From contig NZ_PGFE01000004.1 of assembly GCF_002797595.1 (NCBI RefSeq), positions 62,001 through 126,000 on the forward strand: 64,000 nucleotides of DNA, read 5' to 3'. This DNA is from Sediminihabitans luteus. GTDB lineage: Bacteria; Actinomycetota; Actinomycetes; Actinomycetales; Cellulomonadaceae. Below are positions 57,424-64,000 of this stretch, in pieces (within the stretch, counting starts at the first letter, position 1; every line of letters begins with the position of its first letter). The notes beneath the pieces were generated by a model. That model was given only the letters and a program-made list of their open reading frames with translations. It was not told the DNA's origin and did no database searches. Both the position numbers and the translations under genes were made by a program.

Positions 57424-58593
57424 ATGTCTGTCTCGCCCGCAGCCCCCGCCACGATCCCGACGCAGCCGTCCCCCGCGCTGCCCTACGACGCCCTCCTGCT
57501 CTACTCGTTCGGCGGGCCCAACGAGCCCGCCGACGTCGTCCCGTTCCTGCGCAACGTGACCGCCGGCAAGGGGATCCCCGACGCCCGCCTCGAGGAGGTC
57601 GGCGAGCACTACTACGGGTTCGGCGGCAAGAGCCCCATCAACGAGCAGAACCTCGCGCTCAAGACCGCGCTCGAGACCGAGCTCGCCGCGCGCGGGATCG
57701 AGCTGCCCGTCGTGTGGGGCAACCGCAACTGGGCGCCGTACACCGACGACGCGATCACCGAGCTCGAGGAGATCGGCGCCAAGCGCGCCGTCGCGCTCGT
57801 GACGTCGGCCTACTCGTCGTACTCGGGCTGCCGCCAGTACCGCGAGGACCTCGCGGTCGTGCTCGACAAGCGCGGTCAGCTCGGCGAGGAGGGCTCGACC
57901 GGCGTCGAGTTCGACAAGGTGCGCTCGTACTTCAACCACCCGGGCTTCGTCGAGGCGAACGTCGACGCAGTCCTCGACGGCTACCGGGCGCTCGCGGACA
58001 AGGGCGGCGACGCCGCGGCCGCGAAGCTGATCTTCGTGACGCACTCGATCCCCGACACCATGGAGGCCGCCTCGCGCGTGTCGCAGGCGACGTACTCGCA
58101 GCAGCACCTCGACGTGGGCGAGCTCATCGCGTCGCGCGCCTCGGCGATCCTGCGCCACCCGGTCGAGTGGGAGCTCGCGTACTGCTCGCGCTCGGGCCCG
58201 CCGAGCCAGCCGTGGCTCGAGCCCGACATCAACGACCTGCTGACCGAGCGCGCGGGCGAGGGCCTGCGCGACGTCGTCATGGCGCCCATCGGGTTCGTCT
58301 CGGACCACATGGAGGTCGCCTACGACCTCGACACCGAGGCCATGGCGACCGCGACCGAGCTCGGCATGACGGCGGTGCGCGCCGGGACCGTGGGCACGCG
58401 CGAGCCGTTCGTGCGCGGCCTGGTCGACCTCGTGCTCGAGCGTGCGGCGATCGCCCGCGGCGAGGACGTCGACGAGGCCGTCGTCGGCACGCTCCCGCCG
58501 TTCCGCTCGGTGTGCGCACCGAACTGCTGCCTGCGCCGCGACGGCGAGCCGTCCGGCGTGCCCGCGCTGTGCGGCTCGGGCCTCGCGGTCTGA
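57424..58593 (+). CDS. hemH: ferrochelatase, coproporphyrin type (CpfC)
   Basis: HemH inserts Fe2+ into coproporphyrin III in actinobacteria, making coproheme. The 389-residue protein begins the conserved fold at [20 protein letters not shown] and has [33 protein letters not shown] with the catalytic His, and a [20 protein letters not shown] block with the conserved Glu. The C-terminal [16 protein letters not shown] plus a later Cys fits the [2Fe-2S] cluster site known from actinobacterial ferrochelatases. The ATG at 57424 is the third of three close in-frame ATGs and is preferred for its spacing to a -10-like site. hemQ follows after 31 bases. Confidence 0.94.
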   Translation: MSVSPAAPATIPTQPSPALPYDALLLYSFGGPNEPADVVPFLRNVTAGKGIPDARLEEVGEHYYGFGGKSPINEQNLALKTALETELAARGIELPVVWGNRNWAPYTDDAITELEEIGAKRAVALVTSAYSSYSGCRQYREDLAVVLDKRGQLGEEGSTGVEFDKVRSYFNHPGFVEANVDAVLDGYRALADKGGDAAAAKLIFVTHSIPDTMEAASRVSQATYSQQHLDVGELIASRASAILRHPVEWELAYCSRSGPPSQPWLEPDINDLLTERAGEGLRDVVMAPIGFVSDHMEVAYDLDTEAMATATELGMTAVRAGTVGTREPFVRGLVDLVLERAAIARGEDVDEAVVGTLPPFRSVCAPNCCLRRDGEPSGVPALCGSGLAV

Positions 58594-58624
58594 CCTTCCC
58601 GACCACCACCTGCGAGAGGACCTC

Positions 58625-59395
58625 ATGAGCGAGCACGCGACCGGCCACGTCCACGGCGACACCGGGGCCGTCGTCGACACGACGGCGATCAACGACACCA
58701 TCCGCTACACCATGTGGTCGGTGTTCTCCCTGACCGAGACCCTGCCCGAGGACGCCGCGGAGCGTGCTGACCTCGTCGCGGCGGCCGAGCGCGCCGTCGG
58801 CGGTGCGGTGGCGGACGGCGTCGACCCGGCCTCGACCGACGCCGACCTCGTGGTCCGTGGCTGGTACGACGTCGGCGGGCTGCGCTCGGACGCCGACCTG
58901 ATGCTGTGGACGCACGGCTCGTCGATCGAGGCCGTGCAGGGCGCGTACCAGCGTCTGCGCGCGTCGTCGCTCGGGCGCGGGCTCGAACCCGTGTGGTCGG
59001 TCGCGGCCCTGCACCGTCAGGCCGAGTTCAACCGCGCGCACGTGCCCGCGTTCCTCGCGGGCGAGCAGCCGCGCGACTACGTGTGCGTCTACCCGTTCGT
59101 GCGCTCGTACGACTGGTACCTGCTGCCCGAGTCGGACCGCCGCGTCATGCTGCGCGACCACGGGCTCGCGGCCAAGGACTACAAGGACGTGCGCGCGAAC
59201 ACCGTCTCGGCGTTCGCGCTCGGCGACTACGAGTGGATCCTCGCGTTCGAGGCCGACGAGCTGCACCGGATCGTCGACCTCATGCGCGACCTGCGCAACA
59301 CCGAGGCGCGCCGCCACGTGCGCGAGGAGGTGCCGTTCTTCACCGGGCCGCGCACCACGCTCGACGCCTGGGCGGACCGCCAGCCGCTCGCCTGA
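58625..59395 (+). CDS. hemQ: coproheme decarboxylase HemQ (ChdC)
   Basis: HemQ carries out the final two oxidative decarboxylations that turn coproheme into heme b, using peroxide. The 256-residue protein belongs to the chlorite-dismutase-like family: [35 protein letters not shown], a central [20 protein letters not shown] block holding the catalytic Tyr, [20 protein letters not shown] near the distal/proximal heme contacts, and [27 protein letters not shown] precedes the ATG. Adjacent hemH on the same strand gives the coproporphyrin-dependent heme pathway ending. Confidence 0.95.
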   Translation: MSEHATGHVHGDTGAVVDTTAINDTIRYTMWSVFSLTETLPEDAAERADLVAAAERAVGGAVADGVDPASTDADLVVRGWYDVGGLRSDADLMLWTHGSSIEAVQGAYQRLRASSLGRGLEPVWSVAALHRQAEFNRAHVPAFLAGEQPRDYVCVYPFVRSYDWYLLPESDRRVMLRDHGLAAKDYKDVRANTVSAFALGDYEWILAFEADELHRIVDLMRDLRNTEARRHVREEVPFFTGPRTTLDAWADRQPLA

Positions 59396-59450
59396 CGCCG
59401 GGCATCGCCGCAGCCCAGCGCGCCGCTCGGCCCGATCCGGCGCGGTCGGG

Positions 59451-59456
59451 CACCAT
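59451..59456 (+). promoter_or_regulatory. -10 hexamer CACCAT of the TspO-like gene
   Basis: CACCAT is followed by six bases and then the ATG at 59463. No Shine-Dalgarno is present. Confidence 0.4.
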
Positions 59457-59462
59457 GACCTC

Positions 59463-60347
59463 ATGGCCTCCGAACCCCTCGCCCTGACCACCGGCCGGCA
59501 CCGTGCGCTCGCGACGCGCGGCGATCACGTGCGGCAGGTCGTGGTGCTCGTCGGGGCGCTCGTCGCGGTCGCGGGCGCGGCCGTCGGTTCGGGCGCCGCG
59601 GGCGGCACCCCGATCGCCGAGGCGGCGGACGGCGCGCTGTCCGCCGACGCGACGGTCGTGGCCCCCGCGGGGCCGGCGTTCGGCATCTGGTCGGTGATCT
59701 ACCTCGGGCTGCTCGCCGCCGCGGTGCACCAGGCGCTGCCCCGGCACGCGACCAACCCGCGCCTGCGCGCGACGTCCTGGTGGGTGCTCGCGTCGATGCT
59801 GCTCAACGCCGCGTGGATCGGCGTCGTGCAGGCCGGGTGGCTGTGGGCGAGCGTCGCCGTGATCGCCGCGCTCGTCGCGGTGCTGTGCGTGGTCGTGGTC
59901 CGCTACGTGCGCCTGCGCCCCGCGCGCGGCCTCGAGGCGTGGCTCTACCAGGGCACCGTGGGCCTCTACCTCGGCTGGGTGTGCGTCGCCACGCTCGCCG
60001 ACGTCGCGGCGACCCTCTCGGCCGCGGACGTCGGGGAGCTGGGTCTGGGCGCGACCGTCTGGGGCGTCGTGCTGGTCGGCCTGGGAGCCGTGGTGATCGT
60101 CGCGCTCGCCGTGTACGCCCGCACGCGCGGCGTGCTGATCGTCGCGACCGGGCTCGCCGCCGCGTGGGGTCTCGGGTGGATCGCGTACGGGCGCTTCCAG
60201 GGCCCGCTCGTCGACGAGACGGTCGCGATCGCCGCCTCGACGGCCGCCGCGATCGCGCTGTGCGCACCGATCGTCGCGGTCGTCTCGCGGCCGCCGCGCC
60301 CGCAGCGCCGCGGCGCGACCGTCGTCATCCCGGGCGAACCCGGCTGA
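59463..60347 (+). CDS. TspO/MBR-related tryptophan-rich membrane protein
   Basis: A 294-residue membrane protein with about eight TM helices, related to the TspO/MBR family. The tell-tale block is VAPAGPAFGIWSVIYLGLLA, followed by ATSWWVLASMLLNAAWIGVV and the Trp-bearing WLYQGTVGLYLGWVCVATLAD. It is longer than classical five-helix TspO and fits the large actinobacterial branch. TspO proteins bind porphyrins and help their transport or breakdown, so its place after hemH and hemQ suggests a link to heme intermediates; that is inference. CACCAT stands six bases before the ATG. Confidence 0.82.
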   Translation: MASEPLALTTGRHRALATRGDHVRQVVVLVGALVAVAGAAVGSGAAGGTPIAEAADGALSADATVVAPAGPAFGIWSVIYLGLLAAAVHQALPRHATNPRLRATSWWVLASMLLNAAWIGVVQAGWLWASVAVIAALVAVLCVVVVRYVRLRPARGLEAWLYQGTVGLYLGWVCVATLADVAATLSAADVGELGLGATVWGVVLVGLGAVVIVALAVYARTRGVLIVATGLAAAWGLGWIAYGRFQGPLVDETVAIAASTAAAIALCAPIVAVVSRPPRPQRRGATVVIPGEPG

Positions 60348-60404
60348 CCGTCGTCCGCCCCCTGCCGACAGGTCCCCTGCCGACCGGGCCCACGGGTGAC
60401 GGTG

Positions 60405-60478
60405 CCCACGGCCGAGCGCAACCTTGTGCACCAGGAACGAGCTGATCGTGGTGCGAAAGGTTGCGGTCGGCGGTGGGG
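60405..60478. repeat. long palindromic element, type 2, copy 1
   Basis: The arms CGAGCGCAACCTT and AAGGTTGCGGTCG enclose GTGCACC...GGTGCGA around the loop AGGAACGAGCTGATCGT. It is almost identical to 60803-60875. Confidence 0.8.
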
Positions 60479-60480
60479 CC

Positions 60481-60771
60481 TCAGTTGACGTCGACGAAGT
60501 GCTCGACCCTCGGGAACGGGTCGTAGAAGTGGTGGAGCAGCTCGCGCCAGCGCGCGTACTCGGGCGATCGGCGGAAACCCTCCTCGTGCGCCTCGACCGA
60601 CTCCCACTCGACGAGCAGCAGGTAGGTCGACGGCGACTCGACGCCGCGTGAGAGCGTGAGCCTCCCGAACCCGGGCTGGACCTCGATCAGAGCCTTGGCC
60701 TGCGCGAACGCGGCCTCGAACGCGGCCTCGGTGCCGGGCCGGACGGGTAGCAGCGCGTGCTCACGGATCAT
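60481..60771 (-). CDS. antibiotic biosynthesis monooxygenase (ABM) family protein
   Basis: A 96-residue dimeric alpha/beta-barrel protein of the ABM family: REHALLPVRPGTEAAFEAAF, QPGFGRLTLSRGVESPSTYL, LLVEWESVEAHEEGFRRSPE. Members act as cofactor-free monooxygenases or, in other cases, as heme-degrading enzymes. The heme-ligand pattern is not evident here, so the substrate is unknown. TAGGGT lies six bases before the ATG (leaderless). Type-2 palindromes flank the gene on both sides within 35 bases, so it may have moved or been recombined with them. Confidence 0.88.
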   Translation of the reverse strand: MIREHALLPVRPGTEAAFEAAFAQAKALIEVQPGFGRLTLSRGVESPSTYLLLVEWESVEAHEEGFRRSPEYARWRELLHHFYDPFPRVEHFVDVN

Positions 60772-60777
60772 GCCGGC

Positions 60778-60783
60778 ACCCTA
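60778..60783 (-). promoter_or_regulatory. -10 hexamer TAGGGT of the ABM gene
   Basis: TAGGGT on the minus strand is six bases before the ATG at 60771. Confidence 0.5.
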
Positions 60784-60802
60784 GCGGTCGAGCACGGTCT
60801 CA

Positions 60803-60875
60803 CCCACGGCCGAACGCAACCTTGTGCACCAGGAACGAGCTGATCGTGGTGCGAAAGGTTGCGCTCGGCCGTGGG
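60803..60875. repeat. long palindromic element, type 2, copy 2
   Basis: The arms CCCACGGCCGAACGCAACCTT (60803-60823) and its complement (60855-60875) have one mismatch. The 31-base centre contains GCACC/GGTGC. Confidence 0.85.
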
Positions 60876-60934
60876 CCCGTGGGCCCGTGGGCCCGTGGGC
60901 CCGTGGGCCCGTGGGCCCGTGGGCCGGTGGGCCC
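60871..60934. repeat. GTGGGCCC octamer tandem array (8 units)
   Basis: Eight head-to-tail units, the seventh changed to GTGGGCCG, run out of the palindrome's right arm and end six bases before the glutamate dehydrogenase stop codon. Confidence 0.9.
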
Positions 60935-60939
60935 GCAGG

Positions 60940-62244
60940 TCAGGGGTACAGGCCCCGGATCTCGTGCGCCTCGGCCACGCGCTGCACCCCGATCGCGAGC
61001 GCGGCGTCGCGCAGCGACACGTCCTCGCGCCGGGCGAGCGCCGAGACGTCGGCGTACGCGGAGTGCATGCGGTGCTCGAGCCGCTCCGCGATCTCCGACT
61101 CGGTCCACCAGTACGCCTGGTTCGCCTGGACCCACTCGAAGTACGACACGACGACGCCGCCGGCGTTGGCGAGCACGTCGGGCACCACGATGACGCCGTT
61201 CTTGGCGAGGATCGCGTCGCCCGCGCCGGTGGTCGGGCCGTTCGCGCCCTCGACGACGAACCGGGCGCGCACGTCGCGCGCCGTGGTCTCGTCGATCACG
61301 CCCTCGACGGCCGCGGGCACGAGCACGTCGACCTCGAGCGCGAGCAGCTCGGTGTTGCTGATCGGGTCGGCCCGGTCGAACCCGACGACCGAGCCGGTCT
61401 CGGCGACGTGCGCGGTCAGCGCCTCCATGTCGAGCCCGTCGGGGTGGCGCACGCCGCCGTACTGGTCGCTCACGGCGACGACGTGGGCGCCCTCCTGGGC
61501 GAAGATCGTGGCGGCGTGCGCGCCGACCTTGCCGAAGCCCTGGACGGCGACGCTCGCGCCCGCGAGGTCGACGCCGGCCTCGTTGAGCGCGGCCTTGGTC
61601 GAGTGCACGACGCCGCGCGAGGTTGCCGTCGCACGGCCGAGGGATCCGCCCACGGCGATGGGCTTGCCGGTCACGACGCCCGGGATGGTGTACCCCTCGG
61701 AGACCGAGTAGGTGTCCATGACCCACGCCATGGTCTGCTCGTCGGTGCCCATGTCGGGCGCCATGATGTCGCGCGACGGACCGATCACGGGCTTGATCTC
61801 GGTCGTGTACCGGCGCGTCACGCGCTCGAGCTCGGCGGTCGAGTGCTCGCGCGGGTCGATGGTGACCCCGCCCTTGGCCCCGCCGTACGGCAGGTCGACG
61901 ATCGCGCACTTCCAGGTCATCCACATCGCGAGCGCCCGGACCTCGTCGATGTCGACGCTCGGGTGGTACCGCAGGCCGCCCTTGCCCGGGCCGCGCGAGA
62001 CGTTGTGCTGCACGCGGTAGCCGCGGAACAGCACCGTCGAGCCGTCGTCGCGTCGCAGCGGGACGGCGACGTGGACCTCGCGGCGGGGCGTCGCGAGCAT
62101 CTCGTGGACGCCCGCGTCGAGGCCGAGCATGTCGACCGCGCCCGCGAGCTGGGCGAGCGCGGTGCTCAGCGGTCCGCTGGATGCCTCGGGTGCCGGGTGG
62201 GGGGCGGACGGCGCGTGGCCGGGTACGGCGTCGTGCGTGGACAA
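60940..62244 (-). CDS. gdhA: glutamate dehydrogenase (Glu/Leu/Phe/Val dehydrogenase family)
   Basis: This enzyme interconverts glutamate and 2-oxoglutarate plus ammonia. The 434-residue protein has the substrate block QHNVSRGPGKGGLRYHPSVD, the catalytic Lys in VDLPYGGAKGGVTIDP (K124), the SRDIMAPDMGTDEQTMAWVM helix and the dinucleotide fingerprint VQGFGKVGAHAATIFAQEGA. Its length fits the NAD-type hexameric class. The start is a TTG at 62244, chosen because GGAGGA precedes it by five bases and no ATG/GTG has such a site; upstream in-frame codons run to 62316 through a terminator. Downstream lies the GTGGGCCC array. Confidence 0.94.
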   Translation of the reverse strand: MSTHDAVPGHAPSAPHPAPEASSGPLSTALAQLAGAVDMLGLDAGVHEMLATPRREVHVAVPLRRDDGSTVLFRGYRVQHNVSRGPGKGGLRYHPSVDIDEVRALAMWMTWKCAIVDLPYGGAKGGVTIDPREHSTAELERVTRRYTTEIKPVIGPSRDIMAPDMGTDEQTMAWVMDTYSVSEGYTIPGVVTGKPIAVGGSLGRATATSRGVVHSTKAALNEAGVDLAGASVAVQGFGKVGAHAATIFAQEGAHVVAVSDQYGGVRHPDGLDMEALTAHVAETGSVVGFDRADPISNTELLALEVDVLVPAAVEGVIDETTARDVRARFVVEGANGPTTGAGDAILAKNGVIVVPDVLANAGGVVVSYFEWVQANQAYWWTESEIAERLEHRMHSAYADVSALARREDVSLRDAALAIGVQRVAEAHEIRGLYP

Positions 62245-62316
62245 CGGGTCCTCCGGGGTGTGGAGAGCGACCGGTGCCACGGGGTCAGCGGCACCGCTGG
62301 TGCGCCCAACGTACAA

Positions 62317-62350
62317 CGCCGGGTGCGCCCTCCGCAGGGCGCACCCGGCG
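62317..62350 (-). terminator. terminator between aldo/keto reductase and gdhA
   Basis: Perfect 15-base arms (CGCCGGGTGCGCCCT and its complement) have the loop CCGC. It lies about 50 bases past the aldo/keto reductase stop on the minus strand. Confidence 0.75.
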
Positions 62351-62398
62351 TCGCCCCGCGGGGGCGCACCCGCGGGGGCGCGCCCGCGTCGTCGTGCC

Positions 62399-63175
62399 TC
62401 AGCCGGCGAGGCCGTCGACCTGCGCGAGCTCGTCGGCGGTGAGCGCGAAGGCGGTGACCGCGAAGTTCTCGGCGATGCGCGCGGGCGTGACCGACTTCGG
62501 GATCACGACGTACCCGTGGTCGAGGTGCCAGCGCAGCACGACCTGCGCGGGGGTCACCTGGTGGGCGGCGGCGATCGTCGCGAGCACGGGGTGGTCGAGG
62601 TCGGTGCGCCGCAGCGGGCTGTACCCCTCGAGCAGGACCCCGCGCTGCGCGAGCTGGTGCGCGACGGCGCTGTCGTGGTCGGCGGGGCTCCATGGGATCT
62701 GGTCGACCGCGGGCGTCTCGCCGACCTGCTCGGACAGGACGTCGACCTGCTCGACCGAGTAGTTGCTGACCCCGATCGACCGTACGAGCCCTTCGTCGCG
62801 CAGCTCGACGAGCCGCTCCCACACCCACGGCGACGCGACGCCGTCGGGCGGCCAGTGGATGAGCCAGAGGTCGAGCTGCTCGACGCCGAGCAGCTCGAGC
62901 GACGCCTCGAGCGTCTCGCGCTCGCGGCCGGCGCGGTCGGGCGGGAGCTTGGAGGTGACGAACACGTCGGTGCGCGCGACGCCGGACGAGGCGAGCGCAC
63001 GGCCCACCTGACCCTCGTTGCGGTAGCCGGTCGCGGTGTCGACGTGGCGGTAGCCGATCTCGAGCGCAGTGAGCACGGAGCGGTACGCGTCGTCGCCCTC
63101 GGACTGCCAGGTGCCGAGGCCGAGCAGCGGCACGTCGCCGCCGGGCAGGGGTGCGGTGGGGATGGTCGCGGTCAT
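62399..63175 (-). CDS. aldo/keto reductase
   Basis: A 258-residue NADPH-dependent carbonyl reductase with the complete tetrad: D46 and Y51 in RHVDTATGYRNE, K76 in VTSKLPPD and H107 in LWLIHWPP. The C-terminal cofactor region VLRWHLDHGYVVIPKSVTPA is typical. It is closest in pattern to the AKR5-type 2,5-diketo-gluconate reductases, though the substrate cannot be assigned. TAGTCT lies six bases before the ATG. A PAS-AraC regulator gene lies nine bases upstream on the same strand, so that regulator may control it. Confidence 0.93.
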   Translation of the reverse strand: MTATIPTAPLPGGDVPLLGLGTWQSEGDDAYRSVLTALEIGYRHVDTATGYRNEGQVGRALASSGVARTDVFVTSKLPPDRAGRERETLEASLELLGVEQLDLWLIHWPPDGVASPWVWERLVELRDEGLVRSIGVSNYSVEQVDVLSEQVGETPAVDQIPWSPADHDSAVAHQLAQRGVLLEGYSPLRRTDLDHPVLATIAAAHQVTPAQVVLRWHLDHGYVVIPKSVTPARIAENFAVTAFALTADELAQVDGLAG

Positions 63176-63181
63176 GCGTCG

Positions 63182-63187
63182 AGACTA
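63182..63187 (-). promoter_or_regulatory. -10 hexamer TAGTCT of the aldo/keto reductase gene
   Basis: TAGTCT on the minus strand is six bases before the ATG at 63175. It overlaps the last codon of the upstream regulator gene. Confidence 0.5.
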
Positions 63188-63964
63188 TGCCCGCGACCGC
63201 CGCCGGAACGACGCCGGCGTCTCGCCGGTGAGCCGCGCGAACGTGCGCGTGAACGACGGCTGGTCGTAGAACCCCGCCTGCGCGGCGACCGCCGAGACGG
63301 GCACGTCGGTCTCGGTCAGCAGGGTGGTCGCGCGGTCGACGCGGGCGCGCAGCACGAGCTGGCGCGGCGTCAGGGAGAACACGCGGCGCACGCGGCGGGT
63401 CAGCACGTCGGGCGTGCAGCCCGCGAGCGCCGCGAGCGCCGTGGTGGGCAGCGGCCCGTCGAGGTGCTGCTCGACCGCGGCGACGAGGCGCGCCATGGAG
63501 TCCATGGTCGCGTCGTCGGCGTCGGACTCGTGCAGGTCCTGCGAGACGGACACGAGCCCGACGAGGCCGCGTGCGTCGCGCACGGGGTGCTTGGACGTGA
63601 GGAACCACCCGGGGGTCCCGCCGAGCCGGCGGATGAGCTCGAGCTCGTTGCGCAGGGGCCGGCCGGTGCGGATCACCTCGGCGTCCTGCCGGGCGTAGCG
63701 CTCGGCCAGCTGGGGGACGAACAGGTCGTGCGCCGTCCGCCCGACGACGTCGCGGCGCGAGCGGGCGCTGGTGCGCGCGACGAACACGCGGTTGACGGCG
63801 ACGTAGCGGCCGTCGAGGTCCTTGGCGCAGAACATGGTCTGGGCGAGCTCGTCCATGAGGGCGACCATGACGGGGCTGAGCGCGGCGACGAGGCGGGCGG
63901 GTCCCGCGAGCTCGGGGAGGGCCGGCTCCGCGGCGGGTGTCGGGTTGTCGTGCACGGTGCCCAT
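63185..63964 (-). CDS. PAS-domain AraC family transcriptional regulator
   Basis: A 259-residue regulator with an N-terminal PAS-like domain (about 30-145: AQTMFCAKDLDGRYVAVNRV, FLTSKHPVRDARGLVGLVSV) and a C-terminal AraC HTH pair (about 155-255: LPTTALAALAGCTPDVLTRR, then VSAVAAQAGFYDQPSFTRTF). This PAS-plus-AraC layout suggests sensing of a small ligand or redox state. The ATG at 63964 is taken as the start; an in-frame GTG at 63991 is also possible, and the upstream region leaves the window. It stands just before the aldo/keto reductase gene on the same strand. Confidence 0.87.
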   Translation of the reverse strand: MGTVHDNPTPAAEPALPELAGPARLVAALSPVMVALMDELAQTMFCAKDLDGRYVAVNRVFVARTSARSRRDVVGRTAHDLFVPQLAERYARQDAEVIRTGRPLRNELELIRRLGGTPGWFLTSKHPVRDARGLVGLVSVSQDLHESDADDATMDSMARLVAAVEQHLDGPLPTTALAALAGCTPDVLTRRVRRVFSLTPRQLVLRARVDRATTLLTETDVPVSAVAAQAGFYDQPSFTRTFARLTGETPASFRRRSRA

Positions 63965-64000
63965 TCCAGCCCGGTTCGTACAAGACAGCACGTCGGGGGC

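Noticed and set aside
60808-61711. Plus-strand ORFs beginning MCTRNEL.. in the palindromic elements
   Set aside because: They start in the repeat loop and then run antisense to gdhA. No ribosome site.
1-64000. CRISPR arrays, insertion sequences, integrases or prophage
   Set aside because: No regularly spaced repeats with spacers, no transposase, recombinase or phage structural motifs were seen in any frame.

Overview
The window comes from a high-GC actinobacterium, most likely a Micrococcales member close to Cellulomonas or a relative. This is inference from gene content and base composition, not a phylogeny. Pointers are the mycothiol-dependent amidase Mca, a coproporphyrin-type ferrochelatase next to HemQ, several actinobacteria-restricted families (DUF5997, DUF4307-like), secreted GH19, GH20 and GH3 enzymes for chitin or cell-wall sugars, and heavy use of GTG starts.

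Layout. 1-4.7 kb: 3' part of an NDH-2 gene, a tRNA-Leu(UAA) with a short variable arm, an MpaB/DUF2236 oxygenase, a small hypothetical and a GH3 lipoprotein. 4.1-10.6 kb: MarR/MFS divergent pair, two more MarR-type regulators and a large RND permease. 10.6-14.5 kb: a tightly overlapping ABC ATPase-permease-histidine kinase-response regulator operon. 14.8-19.3 kb: housekeeping (BI-1/YccA, FKBP, methyltransferase, SelT/W-like protein, DUF5997, LysR-like effector-domain protein). 19.5-23.1 kb: a secreted Ig-repeat protein and a GH19 chitinase. 23.2-33.7 kb: MsrA, AI-2E family transporter, IlvA, GreA, Mca, nitrilase, nucleotidyltransferase, hemolysin III, Z-isoprenyl synthase and MarR. 33.9-42.7 kb: MATE pump with its MarR, PntAB transhydrogenase, glycerate kinase, DHA2 MFS pump with its TetR. 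42.7-48.9 kb: LppA-like lipoprotein, RibD-like reductase, alkylsulfatase divergent from a SulP transporter, and a membrane protein. 49.0-54.5 kb: a RidA / PLP enzyme / D-aminoacylase / GH20 operon. 54.7-57.2 kb: a DUF3592-like membrane protein and a toxin-like Ca-repeat protein ending in a nuclease-like domain. 57.4-60.3 kb: hemH-hemQ-TspO-like. 60.5-64 kb: ABM monooxygenase, glutamate dehydrogenase, aldo/keto reductase and a PAS-AraC regulator.

How genes work together. Several regulator/pump pairs are divergent or adjacent, with inverted repeats between them. The ABC/two-component operon looks like a self-contained envelope-stress or antimicrobial-peptide cassette. HemH and HemQ give the last two steps of the coproporphyrin heme route, and a porphyrin-binding TspO relative sits beside them. 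The alkylsulfatase can release sulfate that the divergent SulP protein may transport. The GH20 operon joins amino-sugar hydrolysis to release and breakdown of D-amino acids, with RidA as clean-up for reactive enamines.

Two sequence-level themes recur. First, at least 22 genes or candidate ORFs have an [ACGT]ANNNT -10-like hexamer placed 6-7 bases before ATG/GTG and no Shine-Dalgarno, implying leaderless mRNAs. Second, long imperfect palindromes related to GAGCGTCACGT..GGCCCC occur between genes at 27.9, 55.5 and 57.2 kb, and a different 73-base palindrome is present twice around 60.4 and 60.8 kb. No insertion sequence, CRISPR array or prophage was seen. The most unusual locus is the protein at 55557-57161, which has the architecture of a polymorphic toxin but no evident immunity gene.
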